Shown here: positions 12,261 to 24,360 of the stretch, piece after piece
Position numbering within the stretch: the stretch's first letter is position 1
How the letters are laid out: every line of letters starts with the position of its first letter
Assembly: GCA_032690845.1 (NCBI GenBank)
Contig: CM064421.1
Span: 42,584,963-42,648,962 of the forward strand
Direction of reading: 5' to 3'
Origin: Eleusine coracana subsp. coracana
Lineage: Eukaryota; Streptophyta; Magnoliopsida; Poales; Poaceae
Length of the DNA stretch: 64,000 bases
Program-made: the position numbers and the translations under genes
The notes under the pieces: model-generated
Told to the model about the DNA's origin: nothing
The model's database searches: none
The model's input: the letters and a program-made list of their open reading frames with translations, nothing else

Positions 12261-14779
12261 CTGGATGGCCAATTACATATATTCATGCCGGCCTACGGCA
12301 ACAGTTTTCCGCGCGCAGGGTTCCATCTTCCCTGTTAGGACGTGTTTGGTAGCGGATCGTCTCAGACATTGTATGGCACGCCCGTGTCAGGCTCAGAACA
12401 GAATTGTGGACAAGTGTACAATGTGTGCTACTGCACAGTGACTAATTTTTTGCCTTCTTCGATTGGATTGTAAAACACTAGCGTTTTGCTTTGGTGATTA
12501 CTAGTACCGTTAATAAAGAGGAGGTTGGGCGGCCAAAATACAGGATTTGCTTTACCCGTTCGATTTGAGTCGCTCAGTTCTCCTAGTAAACATTTAATTT
12601 TTTTTTCTTGTAGATAGAGTAATTTTATCCACAAAGTACTCACATCATCTTGTACAGTGACAGCATTGCTCCAATATTTGGACAGCTTTGAGGAATACGA
12701 TCATTGCGATATTGCAGCTAGTGCGAGTGCCCTGAGTTTCTTTTCCATTGCAACTGACACTGCGGCAAGAGTAAATAGAGCATATTTGGGCCAGCTGAGA
12801 AACAAGGCCTCGGCCTGGTCTGTGAGGGCACCAGGCCCGCGCTAGGCAAAATCCGCAGTTTGGGCTGCCCGGGCTATTCATCTGGCCGTGTACAATTTCG
12901 AATGAAAAGGCTGGTCGCCTCCAGCTTCCACACTGGGCGATCCTGGCAAGTTTTGGCCCGTACGTGCTGCATCTCATCATCATCAATCAGTGGGCACAAG
13001 CCGAACAGGATTAGTCGCCATTGAGACATCTCTTTTCAACAGGCGACGGGGCGGGCCGTATGACGTTAAATTGTCTCCATGTTCCTCTCGGCTCTCGCTG
13101 CCCATGCATCGTCGGCGCAAGACAACGAATCAGTTGCGTAGGGGCTAACCCTTGAGCGAGAGGCCTAGAAATCGGTGGAGTCAGGGAATGGTCTTCCAGA
13201 CGACCCGGTATACTACATTAATGGATAGGTGATGGGCAAGTCAAAATTAACCTGATGTTTTAGATTAACTTTTCCATAGAGTAACTTTTGCATATATTGT
13301 AGCTAGCACAGTAGCACCCCTATAGCAGGGAAGATATGTAGAGCGGAGATATGAATAGAAACTGACTGTACGTGTGTCATGATGGGAGAATCTTAAGGTT
13401 AGCCAGGTTGCACTAAAGAGGATTAGAAGGTAAACTTAAGGTCTATTTGCACCCGTAACTGATCGATCACGTAACAGTAGATGAACAACGACCTCTGGTT
13501 TCTGTGTCGATCGCTAGCTACTTCAACTCATATTCGATGTACAACTTGTACCGATTAATTATTATACCTCTTCTTGAAACCATATCCAATAATTCATACA
13601 TCAATATTTTTATCCTTGTGCTTATTTTGGTCACCATTCATGCTAGTAGGAACAAGGTCGTCATCGATTCTGGCCTTAAAAAGGAAACATACTTACTCTA
13701 TCTATATACTATTGTTAGTGGCGTTCGTGCGGGTCGGGTGGACCTGCACTGCACTCTGCGTGTCTACCACCTCAAACAAGCCAAAAGAGTGTATTTTTCT
13801 ATCACCGATCACACGAACTCTCACATATTCCCTCTTGATTGTTTTGGACCCTGCATGATACACACCGGTACCCATATTGAAATCATGAGGCATATATCAT
13901 TGCCCGCGGGTTGTTAGTCTCACAGGACAGGACCATCTCTTGCACCTGTATACAGATTACGATGTACGGCCTACCGATCAATGGAGTGGACGACGACTCG
14001 ACGTGATGATCCGCGACACATCCCTGTAGTATAGCTCATCAATAATCCTCGCTCCCGATTCTATGATGACCACTTACTATATCTCGTGAATAGTGGAATT
14101 GACGGTTGGCGCAAAAAGAGGAACGCTAAATATTTGTCAAGTTGCCGAGAAGTATGCGTACAACGCACATGAGAACACGTAGGCTGGACATATCCAACGA
14201 GTTATTGGAGGTGCGTTTTTCTATGGCCGGTGAGGGAAAAAAGTTCGTGCACAGACGACGTCAGAATATATGAATGGCGCATGTCAACAAAGATGATCCT
14301 ACTGCAGCCTTTTGTCCCTTTTCCGTTGTAGAATAGGATGAAGCGTCACTCACCCACAATCGTATGTGTACGTGTCGGCCGAGGAGAGAATCGGAATCGG
14401 AGGCCAAGCTTACGTTTATCCTAGCTTGTGTTGTATCGCGCTGTACTCTGCTCTCAGTAAAAATAATCAGCAGGCCGGGAGAAAGGTGTGGCATGCGTAT
14501 ACTAAACCTACTCCATTTCTCTATACTGTAGGAAATGGAATAAGGATATGTACACCGCCCAACGTGACATCCGACCTACCCAATGCAAAATCCATAATAC
14601 ATAACACAAAAAGGTTGAACTGCTTCATTGTTTGCGTACGCGCCGACGCGCGTGGTGACACTGTTTTTTCGGAAGAAGAATACGACTATCTGTGTCTTCG
14701 GAAACGAATGAATGTGGCTAAACACGAAGCTGACAAAAAATGATTTAAGCGACCCGGCTTTTGTGAACGTTGCGTTACA

Positions 14780-14834
14780 CACATGTGAAACACAAGCGAG
14801 ACGATCCGTTATACACATGTGGAACACACATGTG
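14780..14834. promoter_or_regulatory. cluster of three CACATGTG palindromic E-boxes
   Basis: Perfect 8-bp palindromes CACATGTG occur at 14780-14787, 14814-14821 and 14827-14834. The hexamer core CATGTG/CACATG is a known bHLH (MYC-type) binding site in plants. The nearest start codons are more than 2 kb away, so a regulatory role is only inferred. Confidence 0.3.
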
Positions 14835-15599
14835 GGCTGCTTTATCGAATTTGGGTTTAATATGAAGTCAGTTTTTCCTTTATAAATAGTTGAGGAGACA
14901 TTCCTTTGTAATTTAATCACAATACAACAATAAAGAATTTCGTCTTTTTTATTTTTATGTTTTACTTTTTGTTCTTGATCTACATGTCGTACAATACGCC
15001 GATAACTCAATAATTCGAACCTTGCAAGTGGCAGCATGTACATCATCCGTGCTACCCGTCTCTGTCAGCCTTTTCTATAGGTTGTGCAAATGGTATTCCC
15101 TCCGGAGTTAGGTTGCTTGGACGCCAAGCGATAGACGTATTTTTGTTCTGTAACTTGCGAAACGAAGAACAGCCAACTCAGCAATCAAGAGGAGGTATCT
15201 TCTGTTTAGAACTCAAAGTTCAGCCGGGCGCCGCTGGCCGTCAGTTCTACTTCTATCCCCTCGAGGCAAAAAGGCACACGGGTCACTATGATTCTGCTCT
15301 GTTCGTCCACCTGACTCTCTGCAGGTTGTTGACCCATGGACAACGAGAAGGATACTCCGTAGCACGGAGCAGCTTACGGCACAAGCTAAAAATTCCCGCC
15401 CGTGAATTCTCGCACTTGTTGCCTTTCCCGATGTCCACGGCTGCACACGTGAGAGTGAGAGCAGGCGCGGACGGTGGCGGCACGCGAGCGATGGCACCGT
15501 GAGCGAGAGCGGCGTGCACGAATAATCGACCGACGACAAAGCGGTTCCGTCCCGTGCATTGACTCGCTCGCTCGCTCGCCTTCACCGGCTCGTACGACT

Positions 15600-15642
15600 A
15601 GAAACAGAGAGATTTTTTTTTTATTAAAGAAACACAGAGATT
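15600..15642. mobile_element. mini poly(T) insertion with 15-bp direct repeats
   Basis: A 15-bp sequence AGAAACAGAGAGATT (15600-15614) recurs with one mismatch at 15628-15642. Between them is only T8 followed by ATTAA (15615-15627). The layout matches a target-site duplication around the tail of a retroposon inserted in reverse orientation. Confidence 0.5.
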
Positions 15643-16673
15643 GGGGAAGGGAAACACACGGGCGTGGACCCTCATGGCAGTGACTGCGACGAGCGGCCGT
15701 TTCCTCACCGTCGTGGGCCCCCCAGGCGCGCCGCCCAGCTCCGCTCACGTTTGACCGGAGAAAGGCAACGGAGGTTTAGGAGACGAGCGAGGGTTTGGGC
15801 CCATGGACCAGGACGGCGGCACGGGCCTGTTTGACTCCGCCCCATTCTTGTCCCTGTCTCCGCTGCAAAGCATCAGGTGGACCGCGGCGTTCCTGTCCCG
15901 TAAACAACTGTTTGCGCTGGTCCCGTTGTCGACACCGCTGCGTCGATTAACTGCAACGTACTATATAACATTTTGGAAAAAATGAAAACAGGAACGTACA
16001 ATGCGCATAAGCGTCCGTGTGCACCTGAACATAACACACGAACCGTACAAAGTCTTAGAAAACACATCGTGTGGTCCGCGACGCCCGCGCCTCGGCGCCG
16101 CAGCCAGAGCCGTCGTGGACCGGCTCGCCACGGCACGCGTCGTCGTCGTCCGTCCTCCGCCTCGGTCGTGCTGATCCGACGGCGGCGCGGCAGAATGGAA
16201 CGTTGCGTTTCGCTTCCTTCATTAACCCCAGTTAATTAATTAATCACTCCCGACGCCAGCTTTGGGCTTGCCCGGGGCCCACACCACGGCTAATTAATCG
16301 CTTCACGGCCGCACGAGCCCCAGGTGACGGGCGAGCCCGCGCCCTGGCGAGTGACGACACCCCTCCGCGGACCCGTTCCACGGGTGCCTCGGCTCGCTCG
16401 CGGAATCTCGAGGCGCAGACGGACGGTGGGGAGGCGGTCCACGCACCTGCACCGGGTGCGGGAACTCCACGCGCTGCCACTAGCCGCTCCATCGGGTCGC
16501 GGCAGCGAAGAAGACACGATCATCAGAAGAGAAGGGGGCAGAGACAAGACGACGACCCGCTCCCTCGCGCACGCCTCCCTCCCTTTGCGAATTGCCATTT
16601 CCTTCTCCTTTTTCTTCGCCGCCGCCTCCTGAGTCCTGAGTCCTGACCTCCTCTCTCTCTTCCATCGCCTTCG

Positions 16674-16675
<2 letters not shown>

Positions 16676-16714
<39 letters not shown>
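16676..16714. repeat. (TC)n microsatellite upstream of patatin-like gene
   Basis: About 19 uninterrupted TC units, roughly 290 bases before the patatin-like start codon, within a CT-rich stretch that could be promoter or 5' leader. Such CT tracts are common in plant leaders. Length polymorphism between accessions would be expected. Confidence 0.9.
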
Positions 16715-16716
<2 letters not shown>

Positions 16717-17007
16717 CGCGCGCGAGAGAGGCAGAGAGCGAGCGCACCTTTTCTGTGCTCGGTTCTTTCTCCCTTTCCTCGCGTGCTCTGCAGCGCGCAA
16801 GAAGAATCAAAAGGCGCCCGCCACTAGCGGCGGGTGTGGCATGTAACGCTGCGATCCCAAAAGGGAGGGAGGCAGGGGAGGGACAAGAGGCCGAGCCCGG
16901 TCAAGTCTCTGCGAATCCGCGCGAGATTCTGCCTTTCCCTTGCTGCTGCTTTCTTCCTCGCGTAGGGGGGAGAGATTGATTCGCTTAGAATTCGAGCGGA
17001 AAAGGAC

Positions 17008-18522
17008 ATGGACGAGGCGGAGGAGATGCAGGTGGAGCGGCTGCACGAGGAGGCGGACCCTGGCGGCGCCGACACGGACAAGCTCAGCTACGAGATTTTC
17101 TCCGTCCTCGAGAGCAAGTTCCTGTTCGGCTACACCGACCCGCACCAGCTGTGGCTGCCCAAGCCGCCCGCGCAGGCGTCGGCGGCGGCGGCGACACCCG
17201 GGAAGGCGGCGGCGCAGCGCGGGAAGGTGTGCGTGCTGTGCGTGGACGGCGGCGGCGGCGGGCTTCGGTCCCTCCTCGCCGGCCGCGCGCTGGCGCACCT
17301 GGAGTCCGCGCTCCGCCGCGCGTCGGGCGACCCCGCTGCCCGCGTCGCCGACTACTTCGACCTCGCCGCGGGCACGGGCGCCGGGGGCGTGTTCGCCGCG
17401 ATGCTCTTCTCCACGCACTCCCGCGGCGCGCCGCTGTTCCACGCCGACGACGCGTGGCGCCTCGTCGCGGACCACGCGCCGCGCCTCTTCCGCGCCCCGC
17501 CGGGCTCCTCCTCGGGCGGCGGCCTCTTCCGCCGCGGGAGGAAGCGGCCCCTGGCGGCGGCCACGGCGGCGCTCGAGGCGTCCATGAAGGCCACGTTCGG
17601 GGAGGAGCTCACCCTGCGGGACACCATCAAGCCCGTGCTCATCTCCTGCTACGACCTCCACACCTCCGCGCCGCTCGTCTTCTCCCGCGCCGACGCGCTC
17701 GAGAACGGCAGCTACGACTTCCGCCTCTGCGACGTGGGCCGGGCCGCCTGGTCCGAGCCGGGCCGCTTCGAGCCCGCCGAGGTGGCGTCCGTGGACGGGG
17801 CCACATCCTGCGCCGCCGTGGACGGCGGGCCCACCATGGGCAGCCCCGCGGCCGCCGCCATCACACACGTGCTCCACAACAAGCACGAGTTCCCTTTCGT
17901 CCGCGGCGTCGAGGACCTCCTCGTGCTATCCATCGGCGGGTGCTCTGGCGGCGGCGGGGGAGGAGGAGGAGGGTCGTCCGGGGCCGCCGCTGAAGCGGAC
18001 GTCCGGCGCATGAGGAAATGGGGGCCCAAGGAGTGGGCGCGCCCCATCGCGCGCATTGCCGCCGACGGCGCCGCGGACCTCGTCGACCACGCCGTGGCGC
18101 GCGCATTCGGTCAATGCCGCTCCTCCAACTACCTCCGCATTCAGGTAATATAAGCGCGAATTCTATCCCTTTGGTGTTCCTTGTTTTGCTTGCCATCCTC
18201 TGTCTGCGTTAACGCTTGTACCGCGTGATCGATCGATCAGGCGAAGCGGGAGAGCATGCCGCCGTGCGGCCCCGACGGCGAGTACGAGCCGACGCCGGCG
18301 AACGTGAGCGCGCTGCTGGCGGCGGCGGACGAGATGCTGAAGCAGCGGAACGTGGAGTCGGTGCTGTTCGAGGGGAGGCGGGTCGGCGAGCAGACCAACG
18401 CGGAGAAGCTGGACCGGTTCGCGGCGGAGCTGGTGGGCGAGCACCGCAGCAGGGGCTCCCGGATCGCGCCCACCGTCGCGTTCAAGCAGGCGCCGCAGAA
18501 GCCGTCGTCGGCGCTCGGCTGA
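17008..18522 (+). CDS. class III patatin-like protein (pPLAIII type)
   Basis: Patatin-related acyl hydrolase family, acting on membrane lipids; class III members affect cell elongation and wall composition in Arabidopsis and rice. Two exons: 17008-18144 and 18241-18522, phase 0, 472 residues. Seen: an anion-hole-like CVDGGGGGLRSLL (about 78-90), then DYFDLAAGTGAGGVFAAMLF, where canonical patatins have GxSxG but this protein has GTGAG (122-126), and a late VDGGPTMG where the catalytic Asp motif lies. Loss of the nucleophilic Ser in this motif is the hallmark of class III. A glycine run interrupts the C-terminal part (exon 1, near 17950-17980). The start is the ATG preceding the conserved SYEIFSVLESKFLFGY. 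Very GC-rich. Enzyme activity cannot be read from the sequence. Confidence 0.9.
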
Positions 18523-18936
18523 GCTGGCCACCCGCGCGCGGGCCCCGCCCCTTTCAGGAAGGAGGACGTGTAGGCCTCTCCTCTACCTTTCTTGCTTTTG
18601 GCTCGGCTGGAACGGAATGGAATGCTGCTGCATTTTTTACGTGGCAGTGTGCGACGGCATCGCTTGCTCCCTCTGGAAAAGCATCGGCCGCCGTGAAATT
18701 CGATCGCTCGAAGGACAAGGAAAATATCAAAGGAACGTAAAATAGCGGTACTATATTTCATCTTCACTGCAATTTAGGAGAGAAATGTACCTACGTAGTA
18801 ATCAATTTTTCTTCAAAATTAAATTATGCCGTCCTCTGTTTCTGTTTCAGCTGCATTGAAAAAAAAAGAAAAACTGTTGGTGCAGCTTGCTTCCAATTCA
18901 ATGGCTATACATCACTGAAACCTGATCGGCTTGGCC

Positions 18937-18997
18937 GAGTTCCTCTTCTCTGGTTTCAAAAAAAGAAAAAAAAAGAAAAAAGAGTTCCTCTTCTCTG
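18937..18997. mobile_element. mini poly(A) insertion with 16-bp direct repeats
   Basis: GAGTTCCTCTTCTCTG at 18937-18952 is repeated perfectly at 18982-18997. The 29 bases between are GTTTC followed by an A-rich run broken by two G. This is a target-site duplication layout with almost nothing but a tail between the repeats. Confidence 0.6.
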
Positions 18998-19017
18998 CGT
19001 TGCGTCTTGGTTCTCTG

Positions 19018-19070
19018 AACAAGACTGGACGCATTTCAAAAAAAAAAAAAAAAAAAAAACAAGACTGGAC
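19018..19070. mobile_element. mini poly(A) insertion with 13-bp direct repeats
   Basis: AACAAGACTGGAC at 19018-19030 is repeated perfectly at 19058-19070. Between them lie GCATTTC and a run of about 20 A. It sits only 20 bases from the previous insertion of the same type, and again a TTTC precedes the A run. Confidence 0.6.
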
Positions 19071-19600
19071 TGTCGGTTGAGTTTGTCGTGGACGTAAACC
19101 GCAACATTAAACCGCAGAGAGACAGGCATCCTCGATGTGTTCACGTCACACTGCCTTTTATCGTCTTCGTTACTGTACGATATTGATTAATCTCCAGAAC
19201 ACTCCACGCAAAATCAAACAAAATGAAGCGACACCACATTACGTCTTTTCTGTCTCAAAGGAAAAAAGCAAAGCCTGTAGAAGGTAAGTGCCGTCACCAT
19301 CTTGAAACTGGTCCGGATGTACCTGTGTCGAGGCGCTAAAAAGAGATTCCTCCAAGCAAACTAAATCAAGTAACCTTTGGTTTGTCATAAGCAATCATTC
19401 TTTATCATGGGGCAGAATTAACCTGCTCGTACTAGCAGTAGCACCAGTACACACATTGCTGGTATCTGCTGGTGCCCTGTGTCCCGCGGCACCGAACTCT
19501 CCTTGGAGATACGTAGAACCCTCTGCAAAGTGCAAATAGGCTATCCATACGCATCGCCCTACGGCGGCAACACCTCACCGGCGGTCGCTGTCGCGGGCCG

Positions 19601-19617
19601 GGCTCACAGCACAGCAC

Positions 19618-19654
<37 letters not shown>

Positions 19655-19687
19655 TTTTTTTTTGGAAGGGGGCTCACAGCACTTATT
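19601..19687. mobile_element. (CT)n-poly(T) tract flanked by direct repeats
   Basis: GGCTCACAGCAC at 19601-19612 recurs at 19671-19682, followed by TTAT in the second copy and, after an extra AGCAC, in the first. Between them are (CT)n at 19621-19650, about 13 T and GGAAGG. Possibly a reverse-oriented poly(A) insertion whose far end expanded as a CT microsatellite. Confidence 0.45.
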
Positions 19688-20832
19688 TATTGCAACGGCA
19701 ACGGGCAATTTGGAGGACGACGGGGTCCGTGTCGTTGAAGCGTCCCTGAAATCAAGTCATCTTGGCTACGTAATACGTACACATTACATGGAGAGGGAGC
19801 GCGTCGTGTTTTGATGGGAAAACAGGCGCGCCGCTCCATGATTGCCGGTTGTTGGATTTGGAGCATCCAGGACTTCGCTGTCCGGGCGGATCACATCACC
19901 ACCGAGACGATGCCCGTAACTCTGTCAACCGACAGAGATCATGAGCGCGGCACCGTTGTAGTACGTAGTAGTAAGTAGTGGCAGCGATGTTTTCTTTTTT
20001 TCCTTGAGCCAGCGGCGCCTTCTTCGGAACGAGCAATCATCATCCCCGGAGAAAATTATTAGCGTTTGTAGTTGACGTTCTCTAGTATAGTCAGAAAAAA
20101 AAAAACCCTTTCAGCGTCCGTCTCCATCTGTCTGTGGTGACTGAGATCTACTGACCGACTACCTCGTCTCATCAACACTGATGTTGTTTGATTACGTGAA
20201 CACAGCTCTGAGCGACGCAATGCCTTCGCAGAACCTGATATGGCAACTTTCAATTGCAGCTAGTAGTCGGAACTAGAAAAGCGCTGCAGAAGTTATGAGG
20301 GACGCACGGAGTTTGGTGCACCGCCTTTGTTCGGAGCGCGCGCGCAAGCTTAGCAAACAGCCAGAGTAGTAGTACTCCGCAGTTGGGAAGCAGCGGGAGG
20401 CCGGCACGGAACGCTCCCCGCACGGCCCCGGAGATCTTGTTCCTCCACTGAAGCCGATGCGTGTACGTGATCGATCGGGCCCTGGCCCCGTTGCTTTCGC
20501 CGTCCATTCCGTTGCAAGGAGAGACCGCTTTGGTTGTTGGTTAGAACGACTTGGAGCAGTGCCCTGTCCAGCCGGTCATGCCCAGGCCCTTAAATGGGGG
20601 GGTTCGCTGTCCGTGGCATGGACTCTGTTCGTACACTTGTTCTCCTTTGACCGGCCGGCTGGAGGAACTCGTGCGTTCTCGCGTGGTCCGCCCGGCAGGC
20701 CTGGTCCGTCGACGTGCCAACCACGTCGTCGTTTGTTACCGTGGGTGCCACCTTCAGTTTGCCTAACACGATACCATCTTTCCTTCTGCTCTCTTCTACA
20801 GTATGTGATGCTTCTAGCATCGTCCTCGTGGT

Positions 20833-20837
<5 letters not shown>

Positions 20838-20870
<33 letters not shown>
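20838..20870. repeat. (CT)n microsatellite
   Basis: About 16 uninterrupted CT units. It is one of four CT/GA tracts between 16.6 and 22.3 kb. Confidence 0.9.
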
Positions 20871-20875
<5 letters not shown>

Positions 20876-21217
20876 GGACCTGGACCATACATTCTGCGTG
20901 CTACAGTTGCATCGACATAGGCATGTCGCGTCTTGAAAACCGCCAAAACAGTCAGTAACATTCAGATAAGAAATGAGGGAACGGTAGTACAGGTCAGTAA
21001 GCCACTAACCGTACGACAACAACCATCGACCTAATCGTACGTCAGGTGAGTGACAAATGCCATTATTAGTTCGCTTTAACAAGTTGGTTATCTGCTTGCC
21101 CCAAGTACTGATGAGCATCCGTCGGATGCGTTTTAGATAGCACAAGCGTTCTTTGCAATCCGATTTTGCCATTTGGTCCAAAGATCCCCTGTTGGCACAC
21201 TATCATTGCCTGGGTAA

Positions 21218-21261
21218 AGAGTTCGAATAATAACTCAAAAAAAAAAAAAGAGTTTGAGTAA
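21218..21261. repeat. poly(A) run with imperfect flanking duplication
   Basis: AGAGTTCGAATAA before, and AGAGTTTGAGTAA after, a run of about 13 A that is preceded by TAACTC. The match is 11 of 13, so this is a weaker or older example of the poly(A) insertion type. Confidence 0.35.
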
Positions 21262-22112
21262 ACTATTGAGTAGCGAGACAAGCCCCTGGTCCCCGTGTCG
21301 GATGAAGTGAAATTGTGGGGTCAGGCACACTGTGCCACTTGTTCAATTTGTAAATAGTAGTTAAAGGTGAGAAGAATGTTGGCCTGGAGTTGCCACCACT
21401 CTCAAATGTTGGTCTGTGTGGTCAGCTCTCCACATTAAAAAGAATCATGCATAGTTTGGTTGATGCATAGAGTACGTGGTGGTGAGTAACCATTAGCCAT
21501 CAATTTTCTTGAAACGGAAACAGTTAGTCCAAAAGTTTTTGGCGCTAAATTTGAGGAAGCGAGCGCCATCCAATGTGGTCAGACAGGAGGGGGCTGAAGA
21601 TCAAGCAGCTTTTGATGTGTCTCCAGCCCAAATTATTTCGATGGGAACCCATTGATGGAGATTGATTTGATGCAATCTGCCGCGGCTGTCACGTGTGGAG
21701 AGCACAAACATGATCGTTTACCGACCAAAAAAAAAATGTTGTTCCGCAAATCCAGGCGTTTTAGGATGGAACAGGACTTTTATTTCATGGCACAACTAAT
21801 TACCACTGTGCGTTTCATTTCCTTTTTCAAGGGAGTACATTGTTACTTGTGAGTGCGGTTCCGGAAGCTGGGTCCCTGAGGCGGCCGGCAGCACAAAGCG
21901 CTCAGTAGGCAACAATTTTGCGAACCTTTACATGCGGTGCGAATCCTGCTGTCCTGGGAGCGAGGGACGACGCATGCAGCTTCTGTTTGTCGCAGGGACA
22001 GGGAGACCCCGCGCGCGTTGATGACTCTGCAGCGGCCAGCCAGCCACGAAATCTTCCCCCTCAGGTGCACGACTGTAAAAGCGAAAAAAATGCCTGCCGC
22101 ACCATTCGCAAC

Positions 22113-22159
22113 AGACCGGTTCTGCTCAGTCCAAAAAAAAAAAAAAGACCGGTTCTGCT
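22113..22159. mobile_element. mini poly(A) insertion with 14-bp direct repeats
   Basis: AGACCGGTTCTGCT at 22113-22126 is repeated perfectly at 22146-22159. Between them lie only CAGTCC and about 13 A. Same layout as the insertions near 18.9 and 19.0 kb. Confidence 0.6.
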
Positions 22160-22202
22160 GAGATTATTCATCTCCAGTCCAGCGTCCACCACCATCAGCG
22201 AG

Positions 22203-22219
22203 CGAGAGAGAGAGAGAGA
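22203..22219. repeat. (GA)n microsatellite
   Basis: Short GA tract of about 8 units, just 3' of the poly(A) insertion at 22.1 kb. Confidence 0.8.
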
Positions 22220-24360
22220 AGGGGAGAGGTCACGAGATACGGATGTGGCCGCAGCCACGCCGCATGTGACATTTTGTAGTGCGCGCGTGTACGACCGGGC
22301 GCAGCACGCGAGAGCAGAGTCGTACACGCGCACGTACCGGACGGTGTAGTGCGCCGTACACGGGCGGCCGTGTGTACTGTGTGGCGCACCGATCCCGCTG
22401 TATCTCTCAACAACTCGCGACGCCGGCGTGCATGCAGAGGCGCCCATATCTCCCATCTCGCTCCGTTTTTGGGGGGGATGATCTCGCCTCTTTGCATCAG
22501 CTGGAAAAGGAAAACGTTGCTGGCCCTAGCGCGGCGTGCTCCAGACCCGGCCGGCCTCACCCGGGATCACAGTTCACAGAACGCATGGGCTCGCCTCCGT
22601 GCGCTGGCTCGCACACGTACCCGAGGGTGGTGATCGAGGGGAGTACGATCGGATCACGTACCCGCACAAGCATTGAAGCATGACACGGGCGAGGTGAGGC
22701 CAGGGCTGGAACGGTCGCTGTCGCCTTTTGATCCTTTGCATTGCGTTGCAGCAGCGCGGCGCCAAGCCGTGAACGCTTGGCCTTGCTCGAACTGGAGGGG
22801 CGGCACTAGGGCCTCTCTGCCTCTGCGGCGCTGCCGGCCCGGCAGAGGTAGCTTTGCTGCCGAAAGCGTCGCCAGGAGGGGGGCGGCAGCTAGCTAGGAG
22901 TACCCCTCTAGCTCGTACCGTAGCTATGCTGCATGTGGCAACTGCTGCCTGCCACCGAGTTGTCGGGCTGAGGCCCCGCGCCGTGGACGCCGAGTGGTGG
23001 TTGGGATTTTCTGCACGGGCACGCACTTTTGAGTACTCCCACTGAATTAGTGACCACCTGCAATCGGTGGTGGAAAGGATAAAGAGGAAATAAAGGCTAA
23101 TTATTATCATTCTGTATACCAGGTTTATTACAGATGCTAAGAACACCAGAAAAAAAAAAGTTAGCTAGTCCAGGTAAAAGCATCCTTCCATCTCTAGTTT
23201 GCGCCCATGCCGCTAACTCCTGCCATCACTGAAGTTCAGCATTCAGCCACGCACGCAGGTACGACGCCGTACGTGCTTAGCTAGCACGCACGAAGCGCAG
23301 GTGACATGGCCGGTTCCTTCCTACTTTCTGCCATGCACCATGCCAGTGCACGCATGGGCTAAGCAGGGGTACTACATCATGCCTTTCTTTCAGCAGCAAG
23401 TTACTGAGCTCAGTGAGCAGGCTATATGAAAGTTGTCCCCTATGTTTCCGCCTCGCCATGCTGCTTGGGCCTGAGCTGGCTCTGTTGCTTGTCCTCCGGT
23501 GCCCGTTTTCCTCGTCTGGCCCGGCCTAAGCAGCCGAAAGCTGTCAGAGAGCAGCTGGCGACTCCGTCCTGTTCCATTGCCGTGCAGGTCGCAGTGCCAA
23601 CTTCCTGCAAAGTTGCCGCTGATCGTCTGACTGTCCTTACCCCTCCAACAATGGGATACCACGGTTTGTGATGCTACTACTAAATCCCAGCTGGTAAACA
23701 GCATATAGAATGAAACATTGGACCAAGAAAAACGGAAGCGATATTTTATCCACTAGACATAAATTAACGTACCACGTACAGCCAAACTGATACACAGTGC
23801 TACAACTTATCTATTGGTAATTTCTTTTCACAGAACGGCAACAAACTAAGCAAAATCAAATACTAGAACTAATTCCTCCCTCCCTCATCAATACAGGTAA
23901 TAGAAACATATAAGCAATAGATAAAACTGCAGTTGAGCTTGTTTTTATTGAGCGCATCGTTGACCAGACCTAGGAAGCAGCTCTGCCAGGGGATGTTGCA
24001 AGAATGTCCATCTGCGTAACAACACGAGATTAGGAACTGAATGAATATACTCTTATACATGCACATGTATATTGAAATTTTCCTTTGCTTTCACCAAGCA
24101 TATTGGTTGGTCAACCTAAAAAACATACATTCTTCATTCATGGAAATACATCAATCAGTTTCTGCATAATCATTGTGGCCAATTAATCAAACTTCTAAAT
24201 TGCAAACAATACGTCATGAATGCCCTATATATCAAGTAACACCCAGAACTTAAGATGAACAGGTGGCGTTTTTGCAGTAACATCTAACAAAGATACCTTT
24301 GTTAGTGACTCAAGCCACGAAGTGTCAAAGTGAGAAAAATATAGCAGGAACCTCTCGTGA

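Larger units (their letters stand above)
12261..16675. other. intergenic region, no supported gene
   Basis: Contains the POR 3' flank, AT-rich DNA to about 15100 and increasingly GC-rich DNA towards the patatin-like gene. Small open frames occur on both strands, but none shows a recognisable domain or consistent splice sites. It includes a cluster of three CACATGTG palindromes (14780-14834) and one poly(T) insertion with direct repeats (15600-15642). Confidence 0.5.
18523..24360. other. gene-poor intergenic region rich in simple repeats
   Basis: About 5.8 kb without a gene I can support. It holds CT/GA microsatellites (19621-19650, 20838-20870, 22203-22219), long A or T runs, and four short poly(A) insertions with flanking duplications listed separately. 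Open frames here are short, GC-driven and lack domains. The final 600 bases before 24361 are the likely 3' UTR and downstream flank of the TOPLESS-related gene on the minus strand. Confidence 0.5.

Noticed and set aside
11036..12352. 438-codon plus-strand frame continuing through the POR intron
   Set aside because: It reads through the intron 11622-11745 and changes frame relative to the conserved C terminus; the spliced model reproduces the full POR family.
16807..17886. 359-codon minus-strand open frame over the patatin-like exon
   Set aside because: Mirror frame of a very GC-rich coding exon; its residues are Arg/Gly/Ala-rich with no domain, while the plus strand shows the patatin fold.
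22061..23146. Several 60-190 codon frames in both directions
   Set aside because: Short, overlapping, without splice support or domains; typical of GC-rich intergenic DNA.
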